Positions 34,773 to 43,537 of a DNA stretch of 64,000 nucleotides are shown one piece after another. The notes under the pieces are model-generated. The model was not told where the DNA came from, did not search any database, and was given only the letters and a program-made list of their open reading frames with translations. Location: positions 3,055,806 to 3,119,805 of the forward strand of contig NC_133929.1 of NCBI RefSeq assembly GCF_964199755.1, in the 5' to 3' direction. Position numbers and translations under genes: made by a program. Source of the DNA: Larus michahellis. Taxonomy: Eukaryota > Chordata > Aves > Charadriiformes > Laridae. Position 1 is the stretch's first letter. Each line of letters starts with the position of its first letter.

Positions 34773-36671
34773 ATGTTGCTTGGTTTGTTCTCATGGCTGG
34801 GTTATGTAAATTCCTATATGGCTTATGTACTCCCCACGATGATGTTTGTTACTTCTGGGAGAGGGATGAGGATTATCATTTTGTTCTCTTGTGCGATATC
34901 GGCTTATGAGATGATAACATCACTTGTTAGACAGTTACTTTGGGGCTTTTATGTGGTATTGCTGTCCTGTCCGTACCTTGGGCACCGTCTCTCAGAATTT
35001 ATTAATAATCACACCCAGTCTGTGGGGGAAACAGGGGGGGACACTTTCCCCAGCTCCTTTGCCTCCCTTTTCTCCTTCGGGTCAGGTATGGCAGCTTTTG
35101 AGAATTTTGAATATCCTTGGGATACTCAAACCAGCCTGGTCCTATTCTTATGTCTCCTGAATGCGTTCCAGGTCTTGTTTAGGGTTAAGCGACTATTTAA
35201 GACTACCACCCGGAGATCTGCCCCAAGGCTGGATAGTCAGGGGTGGCACGGCATGTGGGAGAGCATGGGCAGGTACCTAGAGAACTTCTCACCTCCAATG
35301 GTCTGGGACTTCACCCCTGAACAATTACAGGACCCTGATAAAGCGGTAGAATATCTGAAGGGGAAATGCTGTGACTATTCTAGAGAGGCACAACTCACCG
35401 CATTGTGCTGGGCCCTGGCCAGTATCTACCAGGCACTGCTCAGTGTTACGCAGCACCCTCAGGGGAAAGAGATGGAAACCAGACCAGCAGCCACTGCGGC
35501 TACTGCAACCCCTGTGACAGCCGCTGCAGCTACTCCAACTCCTGCAGCAGCCACTGCCGCTGAACCAGGGAACCAACCCGTGCCAGTATCAGTTGCCCCC
35601 ATACAGAAGGAGAAGTACACAAAGAAATCAGTTCGCTTAGTAAGAGATGATGATGAACCAGGGTCATCACGAGAGCAGGAGGAAGAGGCAGAACCAGAGA
35701 TAATTACTCGATCCCTATCCTTGAGTGAGCTGCGGGATATGCGAAAAGATTTTAGCCGACTTTCAGGCGAGCACATTGTCACCTGGCTGCTCCGGTGCTG
35801 GGATAACGGGGCCAGTAGCCCGGAATTAGAGGGTAGGGAAGCCAGGCAGCTGGGATCCCTGTCTAGGGAAGGGGGCATTGACAAGGCAATTGGGAAGAAG
35901 ACCCAAGCCCTCAGCCTCTGGAGGCGACTCCTGTCAGGCGTGAGGGAGAGGTACCCCTTCAGTGAGGATGTTGTATGCCACCCAAGCAAGTGGACTACCA
36001 TGGAGAGAGGTATCCAGGACCTGAGAGAATTAGCCGTGCGGGAGATGATTTATTATGACCTGGACAATGCACAGTTACCCACAGACCCCGATGAGGTGCA
36101 GTGCACAAGGCCCGTGTGGCGGAAGTTTGTACGGAGCGCACCACCGTCATATGCCAACTCACTGGCAGTAATGGAATGGAAAGGCGAAGAGGGACCAACG
36201 GTGGATGAGGTGGCTGGCCGGCTCCGGCGATATGAAGAAAGTCTCTCTTCCCACCTTGTCTCAGCTGTGGAGAAACTGTCCCGGAAGGTCCAGCAACTTG
36301 AAGAGAATATCTCCTACTCCCCACCTGCACGGGCCAGCGTCTCAGCTATTAGGAGCAGGCATTTCCCCACTCAAGAGAGAGAGTACAGAGGGTACACACC
36401 ACGAGGCACCCTGTGGTTCTACCTGTGTGACCACCGGGAGGACATGAGGAAGTGGGATGGACAACCTACTTGGATCCTGCGGACACGGGTACAGGAGTTG
36501 CAAGGAAGGACAACCACAAAAGGGGATCCCTCCAGGAAAAGTGCTGCCCCGGTTTCCAGCGGGCAGTTCCCCAGACAGAGCAGAAGGCCTGATCTCGCTT
36601 CTGATCCTCTTGAAGGAACTTCCAAGTCATTTCTGCAAGAAGTGAATAATGGATACTCTGACCAGGATTAG
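34773..36671 (+). CDS. ERVL-like gag-type protein with hydrophobic N-terminus (outer copy)
   Basis: An open frame of 632 codons between the primer-binding site and protease, the position of gag. The first 140 residues contain four hydrophobic segments (about 2-27, 34-52, 55-70 and 121-136). A Pro/Ala/Thr-rich linker (about 230-265), an acidic stretch and a globular-looking part (EHIVTWLLRCWDNGA, YPFSEDVVCHPSKW, LPTDPDEVQCTRP) follow, then a short coiled coil (VEKLSRKVQQLEE). I see no CCHC zinc knuckle. The frame ends in TAG at 36669-36671, with the protease continuing in the same frame. The intact frame in an otherwise dead provirus is notable. That it is Gag is inferred from position and from the shared family features, not from a motif. 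Confidence 0.75.
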   Translation: MLLGLFSWLGYVNSYMAYVLPTMMFVTSGRGMRIIILFSCAISAYEMITSLVRQLLWGFYVVLLSCPYLGHRLSEFINNHTQSVGETGGDTFPSSFASLFSFGSGMAAFENFEYPWDTQTSLVLFLCLLNAFQVLFRVKRLFKTTTRRSAPRLDSQGWHGMWESMGRYLENFSPPMVWDFTPEQLQDPDKAVEYLKGKCCDYSREAQLTALCWALASIYQALLSVTQHPQGKEMETRPAATAATATPVTAAAATPTPAAATAAEPGNQPVPVSVAPIQKEKYTKKSVRLVRDDDEPGSSREQEEEAEPEIITRSLSLSELRDMRKDFSRLSGEHIVTWLLRCWDNGASSPELEGREARQLGSLSREGGIDKAIGKKTQALSLWRRLLSGVRERYPFSEDVVCHPSKWTTMERGIQDLRELAVREMIYYDLDNAQLPTDPDEVQCTRPVWRKFVRSAPPSYANSLAVMEWKGEEGPTVDEVAGRLRRYEESLSSHLVSAVEKLSRKVQQLEENISYSPPARASVSAIRSRHFPTQEREYRGYTPRGTLWFYLCDHREDMRKWDGQPTWILRTRVQELQGRTTTKGDPSRKSAAPVSSGQFPRQSRRPDLASDPLEGTSKSFLQEVNNGYSDQD

Positions 36672-37171
36672 AGGGGCCCTGCCTCCGGCCAGGTGGAGGA
36701 AAGGGACAACCGGGTTTATTGGACGGTGTGGATTCGATGGCCTGGCACATCAGACCCACAGGAGTATGAGGCTCTAGTGGACACGGGTGCACAGTGCACC
36801 CTAATACCATCAAGCTATAGAGGGGCAGAACCCATCTGTATTTCTGGGGTGACAGGGGGATCCCAAGAGTTGACTGTACTGGAGGCAGAAGTGAGCCTAA
36901 CTGGGAATGAGTGGCAAAAGCATCCCATTGTGACTGGCCCAGAGGCTCCATGCATCCTTGGCATAGATTACCTCAGGAGAGGGCATTTTAAGGACCCAAA
37001 AGGGTACTGGTGGGCCTTTGGCATAGCTGCCTTGGAGACGGAGGAAGTTAAACAGTTGTCTACCTTGCCTGGTCTCTCAGAGGATTCTTCTGTTGTGGGG
37101 CTGTTGAGGGTCGAAGAACAACAGGTGCCGATCGCTACCACAACGGTGCATCGGAGGCAATATCGCACTAA
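36672..37171 (+). pseudogene. outer pol, protease part, interrupted by nested provirus
   Basis: In frame with gag after the amber codon. It contains the aspartic protease block LVDTGAQCTLIPSS and CILGIDYLRRG. It is cut after the codons for TNR by the nested LTR at 37177; the frame only runs on into LTR sequence to a stop at 37238. The remainder of pol resumes at 43533 after the nested element. Confidence 0.9.
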
Positions 37172-37176
37172 CCGAG
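37172..37176 (+). repeat. target-site duplication CCGAG, left copy
   Basis: CCGAG directly precedes the inner LTR and is repeated directly after the inner element at 43533-43537. It is a perfect 5-bp duplication within the outer pol sequence. Confidence 0.93.
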
Positions 37177-37532
37177 TGTCGTGGTTTAGCCTCAGATGGC
37201 AACAAAGAACCACGTGCCGCTCGCACGTGCCTTCCTAATACAGGAAGGATCGTAAGAAAAGGCAAGACTCTTGGGTTGGGACAAAGGCAGTTTAACAGAA
37301 CAGCAAAGGGAACAGGCAAACAACAACACCACCACCACGGATAGGGGAATATACAAACGCGATTACGGAACCGCCGCTCCCCGCCACTCGCCGACTGGCC
37401 GGACCCGGGACGCCCCAGCCCGCTTTTAAGCAGCAACTTCCTGCCCCCTCCCCCGGCAGCTCAGGGTGGGCGTGGCTCACATGGCATGGAATACCAGGAA
37501 AAGTTAACCCTATCCCCACTGGAACCAGGACA
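37177..37532 (-). repeat. 3' LTR of inner provirus
   Basis: Plus strand starts TGTCGTGGTTTAGCCTCAGA and ends CCCCACTGGAACCAGGACA, so the minus strand is TG...CA. It differs from the 5' LTR at two positions (T for C near 37197 and C for A near 37329). Confidence 0.95.
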
Positions 37533-37606
37533 TTATCCACCCCTTATTCCATACCATCTATGCCATGCCCAGCAGGTTCCAATGAATTGCCACCACTTTC
37601 CCCTGT

Positions 37607-37638
<32 letters not shown>

Positions 37639-37992
37639 ATGCCCTTAGTTTATGGGTCATCCCTCCAAAGTGTCCGTTGAGTTCTTTTAATCCACGGCTT
37701 TGGGCTCCATTTGTTAGAACAGTCTCTCAGGGCAGGTGAGATGCTGGGTGGTGCTGGTCTGTTGCATGCTGTATTTTTTAGAGCTTGTGACTGGTGCACC
37801 TGGTGTGGCTCATGCACACAGTCCGTGGGCTGAAGATGTAGATCTTGAGGAAACTGCTGGGCGCCAGCTGCTGAGATCAGTTCTTATCCCATCATCCCTG
37901 TGCCTTACTTGTAGTACAACTGATAGCAATTATAGCAATGAGGACATACAGTGAAAATGTGTTACTTATCAATTAACAGCACACAATCTGAT
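37533..37992 (-). other. inner provirus 3' untranslated segment with polypurine tract
   Basis: On the minus strand this runs from the pol stop to the LTR. It ends with a short purine run AAGGGGTGGATAA next to the LTR, the likely polypurine tract. A (TA)n then CACA run lies at 37608-37635. There is no env frame in the 460 bp. Confidence 0.75.
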
Positions 37993-40900
37993 TCATTGGC
38001 TATTCTCGCCCAAAATGAGATCCCCATGAGGTACACATCGGACTTCCCCATCCTGCCGCATCACCCACCAAGCGCACCCAGGTCCTTGGGCAAAAGCAAT
38101 CCCACGGATGGGTTTGCCTTTGCCTGAGGCAGGACTAACCCAGACTGTCTTCCCTAGCATATTCTTGATGTGCACTACGGGGACTTTATCCCCTTCTACA
38201 GTACGTGGAAGTTTTGATTGGGCAGGGCCAGCCCCATTGTTAGATCCCCTGGTGTTAACTAGCCAGGTAGCTTTTGCTAAATGTGTATCCCAGTGTTTGA
38301 AAGTCCCACCACCCATTGCTCTCAGTGTAGTTTTTAACAGTCCATTGTATCGTTCTATCTTCCCAGAGGCTGGTGCGTGATAGGGGATGTGATACACCCA
38401 CTCGATACCATGCTCTTTGGCCCAGGTGTCTATGAGGCTGTTTTGGAAATGACTCCCGTTGTCCGACTCAATTCTCTCTGGGGTACCATGTCGCCACAGG
38501 ACTTGCTTTTCAAGGCCCAGGATAGTGTTCCGGGCAGTGGCATGGGGCACAGGGTATGTTTCCAGCCATCCAGTGGTTGCTTCCACCATTGTGAGCACAT
38601 AGCGCTTGCCTTGACGGGTTTGTGGCAGTGTGATATAATCAATCTGCCAGGCCTCCCCAGATTTGTATTTCAGCCATCGCCCTCCATACCAAAGAGGCTT
38701 TAACCGCTTGGCTTGTTTGCTCGCAGCGCATGTCTCACATTCATGGATGACCTGTGCAATAGTGTCCATGGTCAAGTCCACCCCTCGGTCACGAGCCCAT
38801 CTATATGTCGCATCTCTCCCTTGATGGCCTGAGGAGTCATGGGCCCACCGAGCTATGAATAGTTCACCCTTATGTTGCCAGTCCAGATCCACCTGAGCCA
38901 CTTCAATCCTAGCGGCCCGATCCACCTGCTGGTTGTTCTGATGTTCCTCCGTGGCCCGATTCTTTGGTACATGGGCATCTACATGGCGTACTTTCACAAC
39001 CAGATTCTCTATCCGGGCAGCAATATCTTGCCATAGGTCAGCAGCCCAGATGGGTTTACCTCTGCGCTGCCAGTTGCCCTGCTTCCACTGCTGTAACCAC
39101 CCCCACAGAGCATTTGCCACCCTCCATGAGTCAGTGTAGAGATAAAGTACTGGCCATTTTTCTCGCTCAGCAATGTCCAAAGCCAGCTGAATAGCCTTCA
39201 CCTCTGCAAACTGGCTCGATTCACCTTGTCCTTCACTGGCTTCTGCAACCCGTCGTGTAGGACTCCACACAGCAGCCTTCCACTTTCGATGCTTTCCCAC
39301 AATACGGCAGGACCCATCAGTGAACAGGGCATATTTCTTCTCATTTCCTGGCAGTTTATTATATGGTGGGGCCTCTTCTGCACACGTCACCTCCTCCTCT
39401 GGTGACATTCCGAAATCCTTGCCTTCTGGCCAGTCCATGATCACTTCCAGAATTCCTGGGCGACTGGGGTTTCCCATTCGAGTTCGCTGTGTGATCAGTG
39501 CAATCCACTTACTCCATGTAGCATCGGTTGCATGATGTGTGGTGGGGACCCTTTCTTTGACCATCCAGCCCAGCACCGGCAGTCGAGGTGCCAAGAGGAG
39601 CTGTGCTTCTGTGCCAACCACTTCCGAAGCAGCTCGAACCCCTTCATATGCTGCCAATATCTCTTTTTCTGTTGGAGTGTAGCGGGCTTCAGATCCTCTG
39701 TATCCACGACTCCCAAACCCTAGGGGTCGACCTCGGGTCTCCCCTGGTGCTTTCTGCCAGAGGCTCCAGGTAGGGCCGTTCTCCCCGGCTGGGGTGTAGA
39801 GCACATTTTTAACATCTTGTCCTGCCCGGACTGGCCCCAGGGCCACTGCATGGACTATTTCCTGTTTGATTTGTTCAAAAGCTTGTCGTTGCTCAGGACC
39901 CCATTTAAAATCATTCTTCTTCTGGGTTACTTGATACAGAGGGCTCACAGTTTGACTGTAATCTGGGATATGCATTCTCCAAAAACCCACAATGCCTAAG
40001 AAGGCTTGTGTTTCCTTTTTACTAGTTGGTGGAGACATAGCTGCTATTTTGTTGATCACATCCATTGGAATCTGACGGCGTCCATCTTGCCATTTTATTC
40101 CTAAAAACTGGATCTCCTGCGCAGGTCCCTTGACCTTACTTCGCTTTATAGCAAAACCAGCTTTCAGAAGGATTTGGACTATTTTACTCCCTTTCTCAAA
40201 AACTTCTTCTGCTGTGTTGCCCCATACAATGATGTCATCAATGTACTGCAGATGTTCTGGAGCTTCACCCTGTTCCAGTGCAGTCTGGATCAGTCCATGG
40301 CAAATGGTGGGGCTGTGTTTCCACCCCTGGGGCAGTCGATTCCAGGTGTATTGGACGCCCCTCCAAGTGAAAGCAAACTGTGGCCTGCACTCTGCTGCCA
40401 AAGGGACTGAGAAGAATGCATTCGCTATATCAATCGTGGCATACCACTGGGCTGCCTTGGACTCCAGTTCGTACTGCAGTTCTAGCATGTCCGGCACGGC
40501 AGCACTCAGCGGTGGCGTGACTTCATTCAGACCACGATAGTCTACAGTTAGCCTCCACTCTCCATTAGATTTTCGCACCGGCCATATGGGACTGTTAAAG
40601 GGTGAGCGAGTCTTGCTGATCACTCCTCGAACCTCTAGGTGACGAATCAGCTCATGGATGGGAATCAGAGAGTCTCGGTTAGTGCAATACTGCCGCCGAT
40701 GCACCGTTGTGGTAGCAATCGGCACCTGTTGTTCTTCAGCCCTCAACAGCCCCACAACAGAAGAATCCTCCGAGAGACCAGGCAAGGCAGACAACTGTTT
40801 AACTTCCTCTGTCTCCAAAGCAGCTATGCCAAAGGCCCAGCGGTACCCTTTTGGGTCCTTAAAATGCCCTCTCCTGAGGTAATCTATGCCAAGGATGCAT

Positions 40901-41178
40901 GGAGCCTCTGGGCCAGTCACAATGGGATGCTTTTGCCACTCATTCCCAGTTAGGCTCACTTCCGCCTCCAGTACAGTCAACTCTTGGGATCCCCCTGTCA
41001 CCCCAGAAATACAAATGGGTTCTGCCCCTCTATAGCTTGATGGTATTAGGGTGCACTGTGCACCCGTGTCCACTAGAGCCTCATACTCCTGTGGGTCTGA
41101 TGTGCCAGGCCATCGAATCCACACCGTCCAATAAACCCGGTTGTCCCTTTCCTCCACCTGGCCGGAGGCAGGGCCCCC
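37993..41178 (-). CDS. inner pol: protease, reverse transcriptase, RNase H, integrase
   Basis: One uninterrupted frame of over 1050 codons, from just after the gag amber codon to a stop at 37993. In order (numbered from the methionine at 41157): protease DTG at residues 30-32; reverse transcriptase with LTVDYRGLN near 204, FFSVPL and the catalytic YIDD at 305-308; RNase H with FTDGSC near 620 and LYTDSWRVA; integrase with a zinc-binding H-H-C-C region (HECETCAASK), then IDYITL, ESDNGSHFQN and ASGKIERYNG holding the D-D-E residues. All catalytic residues visible are present. The family is ERVL/spuma-like. The open state indicates recent insertion; activity is not shown. Confidence 0.93.
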   Translation of the reverse strand, partial: GGPASGQVEERDNRVYWTVWIRWPGTSDPQEYEALVDTGAQCTLIPSSYRGAEPICISGVTGGSQELTVLEAEVSLTGNEWQKHPIVTGPEAPCILGIDYLRRGHFKDPKGYRWAFGIAALETEEVKQLSALPGLSEDSSVVGLLRAEEQQVPIATTTVHRRQYCTNRDSLIPIHELIRHLEVRGVISKTRSPFNSPIWPVRKSNGEWRLTVDYRGLNEVTPPLSAAVPDMLELQYELESKAAQWYATIDIANAFFSVPLAAECRPQFAFTWRGVQYTWNRLPQGWKHSPTICHGLIQTALEQGEAPEHLQYIDDIIVWGNTAEEVFEKGSKIVQILLKAGFAIKRSKVKGPAQEIQFLGIKWQDGRRQIPMDVINKIAAMSPPTSKKETQAFLGIVGFWRMHIPDYSQTVSPLYQVTQKKNDFKWGPEQRQAFEQIKQEIVHAVALGPVRAGQDVKNVLYTPAGENGPTWSLWQKAPGETRGRPLGFGSRGYRGSEARYTPTEKEILAAYEGVRAASEVVGTEAQLLLAPRLPVLGWMVKERVPTTHHATDATWSKWIALITQRTRMGNPSRPGILEVIMDWPEGKDFGMSPEEEVTCAEEAPPYNKLPGNEKKYALFTDGSCRIVGKHRKWKAAVWSPTRRVAEASEGQGESSQFAEVKAIQLALDIAEREKWPVLYLYTDSWRVANALWGWLQQWKQGNWQRRGKPIWAADLWQDIAARIENLVVKVRHVDAHVPKNRATEEHQNNQQVDRAARIEVAQVDLDWQHKGELFIARWAHDSSGHQGRDATYRWARDRGVDLTMDTIAQVIHECETCAASKQAKRLKPLWYGGRWLKYKSGEAWQIDYITLPQTRQGKRYVLTMVEATTGWLETYPVPHATARNTILGLEKQVLWRHGTPERIESDNGSHFQNSLIDTWAKEHGIEWVYHIPYHAPASGKIERYNGLLKTTLRAMGGGTFKHWDTHLAKATWLVNTRGSNNGAGPAQSKLPRTVEGDKVPVVHIKNMLGKTVWVSPASGKGKPIRGIAFAQGPGCAWWVMRQDGEVRCVPHGDLILGENSQ

Positions 41179-43041
41179 CTAATACTCGTCATAGTATCCA
41201 TTATTCACTTCTTGCATAAATGACTTGGAAGTTCCTTCAAGAGGATCAGAAGCGAGATCAGGCCTTCTGCTCTGTCTGGGGAACGGCCCGCTGGAAACTG
41301 GGGCGGCACTTTTCCTGGAGGGATCCCCTTTTGTGGTTGTCCTTCCTTGCAACTCCTGTACCCGTGTCCGCAGGATCCAAGTAGGTTGTCCATCCCACTT
41401 CCTCATGTCCTCTCCGTGGTCACGCAGGTAGAACCACAGGGTGCCTCGTGGTGTGTACCCTCTGTACTCTCTCTCTTGAGTGGGGAAATGCCTGCTTCTA
41501 ATAGCTGAGATGCTGGCCCGTGCAGGTGGGGAGTAGGAGATATTCTCTTCAAGTTGCTGGACCTTCTGGGACAGTTTCTCCACAGCTGAGACAAGGGGGG
41601 AAGAGAGACTTTCTTCATATCGCCGGAGCCGGCCAGCTACCTCATCCACCGTTGGTCCCTCTTCACCTTTCCATTCCATTACTGCCAGTGAGTTGGCATA
41701 TGACGATGGTGCGCTCCGTACAAACTTCCGCCACATGGGCCTTGTGCATCGCACCTCATCAGGGTCTGTGGGTAAGTCGGCATTGTCCAAGTCATAATAA
41801 ATCATCTCCCGCACGGCTAATTCTCTCAGGTACTGGATACCTCTCTCCATGGTAGTCCACTTGCTTGGGTGGCATACAACATCCTCACTGAAGGGGTACC
41901 TCTCCCTCACGCCTAACAGGAGTCGTTTCCAGAGGCTGAGGGCTTGGGTCTTCTTCCCAATTGCCTTGTCAATGCCGCCTTCCCTAGACAGGGATCCCAG
42001 CTGCCTGGCCTCCCTACCCTCTAATTCCAGGCTACTGGCCCCGTTATCCCAGCACCGGAGCAGCCAGGTGACAATGTGCTCGCCTGAAAGTCGGCTGAAA
42101 TCTTTTCGCATATCCCGCAGCTCACTCAAGGATAGGGATCGAGTAATTATCTCTGGTTCTGCCTCTTCCTCCTGCTCTCGTGATGACCCTGGTTCATCAT
42201 CATCTCTTACTAAGCGAAATGATTTCTTTGTGTACTACTTCTTCTGTATGGGGGCAACTGATACCGGCACGGGTTGGTTCCCTGGTTCAGTGGCAGTGGC
42301 TACCACGGGGGTTGCAGTAGCCGCAGGGGCCGCCGCAGGGGCTGCAGCAGCCGCAGGGGCCGCCGGTCTGGTTTCCATCTCTTCCCCTTGAGGGTGCTGC
42401 ATAATTCTGAGCAGTGCCTGGTAGATACTGGCCAGGGCCCAGCACAGCACGGTGAGTTGTGCCTCTCTAGAATAGCCACAGCATTTTCCCTTCAAATATT
42501 CTACCACTTTATCAGGGTCCTGTAATTGTTCAGGGGTGAAGTCCCAGACCATTGGAGGTGAGTAGTTCTCTAGGTACCTGCCCATGTTCTCCCACATGCC
42601 ATGCCACCCCTGACTATCCAGCCTCGGAGCAGATCTCCGGGTGGTAGTCTTAAATAGTCGCTTAACCCTAAACAAGACCTGGAACGTATTCAGGAGACAT
42701 AGCACTAGGAACACACTAGTTTGAGTATCCCAAGGATATTCAAGATTCTCAAAAGCTGTCATACCTGACCCGAAGGAGAAAAGGGAGGCAAAAGGGCTGG
42801 GGAAACTATTAACAAATTCTGAGAGACGGTGTCCAATGTACGGACAGGACAGCAAAACCACATAAACACCCCAAAATAGCCGTCTGAACAGTGATGTTAT
42901 CATATCATAAACAGATATCGCACAGGACAGCAGAATGATAATCCTCATCCCTCTTCCAGACATGGTAAACAGCATCGCAGGGAGTACATAAGCCATATAG
43001 GAATTTATGTAACACAGCCATGAGAACAAACCAAGCAACAT
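41179..43041 (-). pseudogene. inner gag-type frame with one internal stop
   Basis: The same protein as the outer copy, about 620 codons, starting MLLGLFSWLCYINSYMAYVL at 43041. The four hydrophobic segments are present again. A single in-frame TAG at 42237-42235 interrupts it just after the Pro/Ala-rich linker; the frame then continues open to the terminal TAG at 41181-41179. Without the internal stop, gag, amber and pol form one continuous frame. There is a small length difference from the outer copy in the leader after the third hydrophobic segment. Confidence 0.85.
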
Positions 43042-43150
43042 GATGACCAGTGACTACTTACCTAATAAAATAAATGCATACAAGGAAAAAAAAACCAAAA
43101 CCGTTTTTTCCACGTTCTAGTTGGATTCTGTCGTTATCTCAACCCTTCAA

Positions 43151-43168
43151 GCCCCACGTTGGGCACCA
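43151..43168 (-). other. primer-binding site of inner provirus
   Basis: The minus strand reads TGGTGCCCAACGTGGGGC, 8 bp from the 5' LTR. It matches the tRNA-Lys1,2 pattern with one mismatch (T for C), at a different position from the mismatch in the outer copy. Confidence 0.75.
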
Positions 43169-43176
43169 AAAAGGAC

Positions 43177-43532
43177 TGTCGTGGTTTAGCCTCAGACGGC
43201 AACAAAGAACCACGTGCCGCTCGCACGTGCCTTCCTAATACAGGAAGGATCGTAAGAAAAGGCAAGACTCTTGGGTTGGGACAAAGGCAGTTTAACAGAA
43301 CAGCAAAGGGAACAGGCAAACAACAACAACACCACCACGGATAGGGGAATATACAAACGCGATTACGGAACCGCCGCTCCCCGCCACTCGCCGACTGGCC
43401 GGACCCGGGACGCCCCAGCCCGCTTTTAAGCAGCAACTTCCTGCCCCCTCCCCCGGCAGCTCAGGGTGGGCGTGGCTCACATGGCATGGAATACCAGGAA
43501 AAGTTAACCCTATCCCCACTGGAACCAGGACA
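43177..43532 (-). repeat. 5' LTR of inner provirus
   Basis: Same 356 bp as the copy at 37177-37532 except two substitutions. On the minus strand it starts TGTCCTGGTTCCAGTGGGG and ends AAACCACGACA. Confidence 0.95.
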
Positions 43533-43537
43533 CCGAG
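43533..43537 (+). repeat. target-site duplication CCGAG, right copy
   Basis: CCGAG follows the inner element and matches 37172-37176. Beyond it the outer pol resumes (ACTCTCTGATTCC). Confidence 0.93.

Larger units (their letters stand above)
37177..43532 (-). mobile_element. inner, young full-length ERVL-like provirus
   Basis: A complete minus-strand provirus: 5' LTR at 43532-43177, primer-binding site at 43168-43151, gag at 43041-41179, pol at 41178-37993, a TA-rich leader to a polypurine tract, and 3' LTR at 37532-37177. The two 356-bp LTRs differ at two positions by my line-by-line comparison. A perfect CCGAG duplication flanks it. It has the same gene order and about the same proteins as the outer element and lacks env. 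Gag has one internal stop; pol is open throughout. This is a recent insertion into an older relative. Confidence 0.96.
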
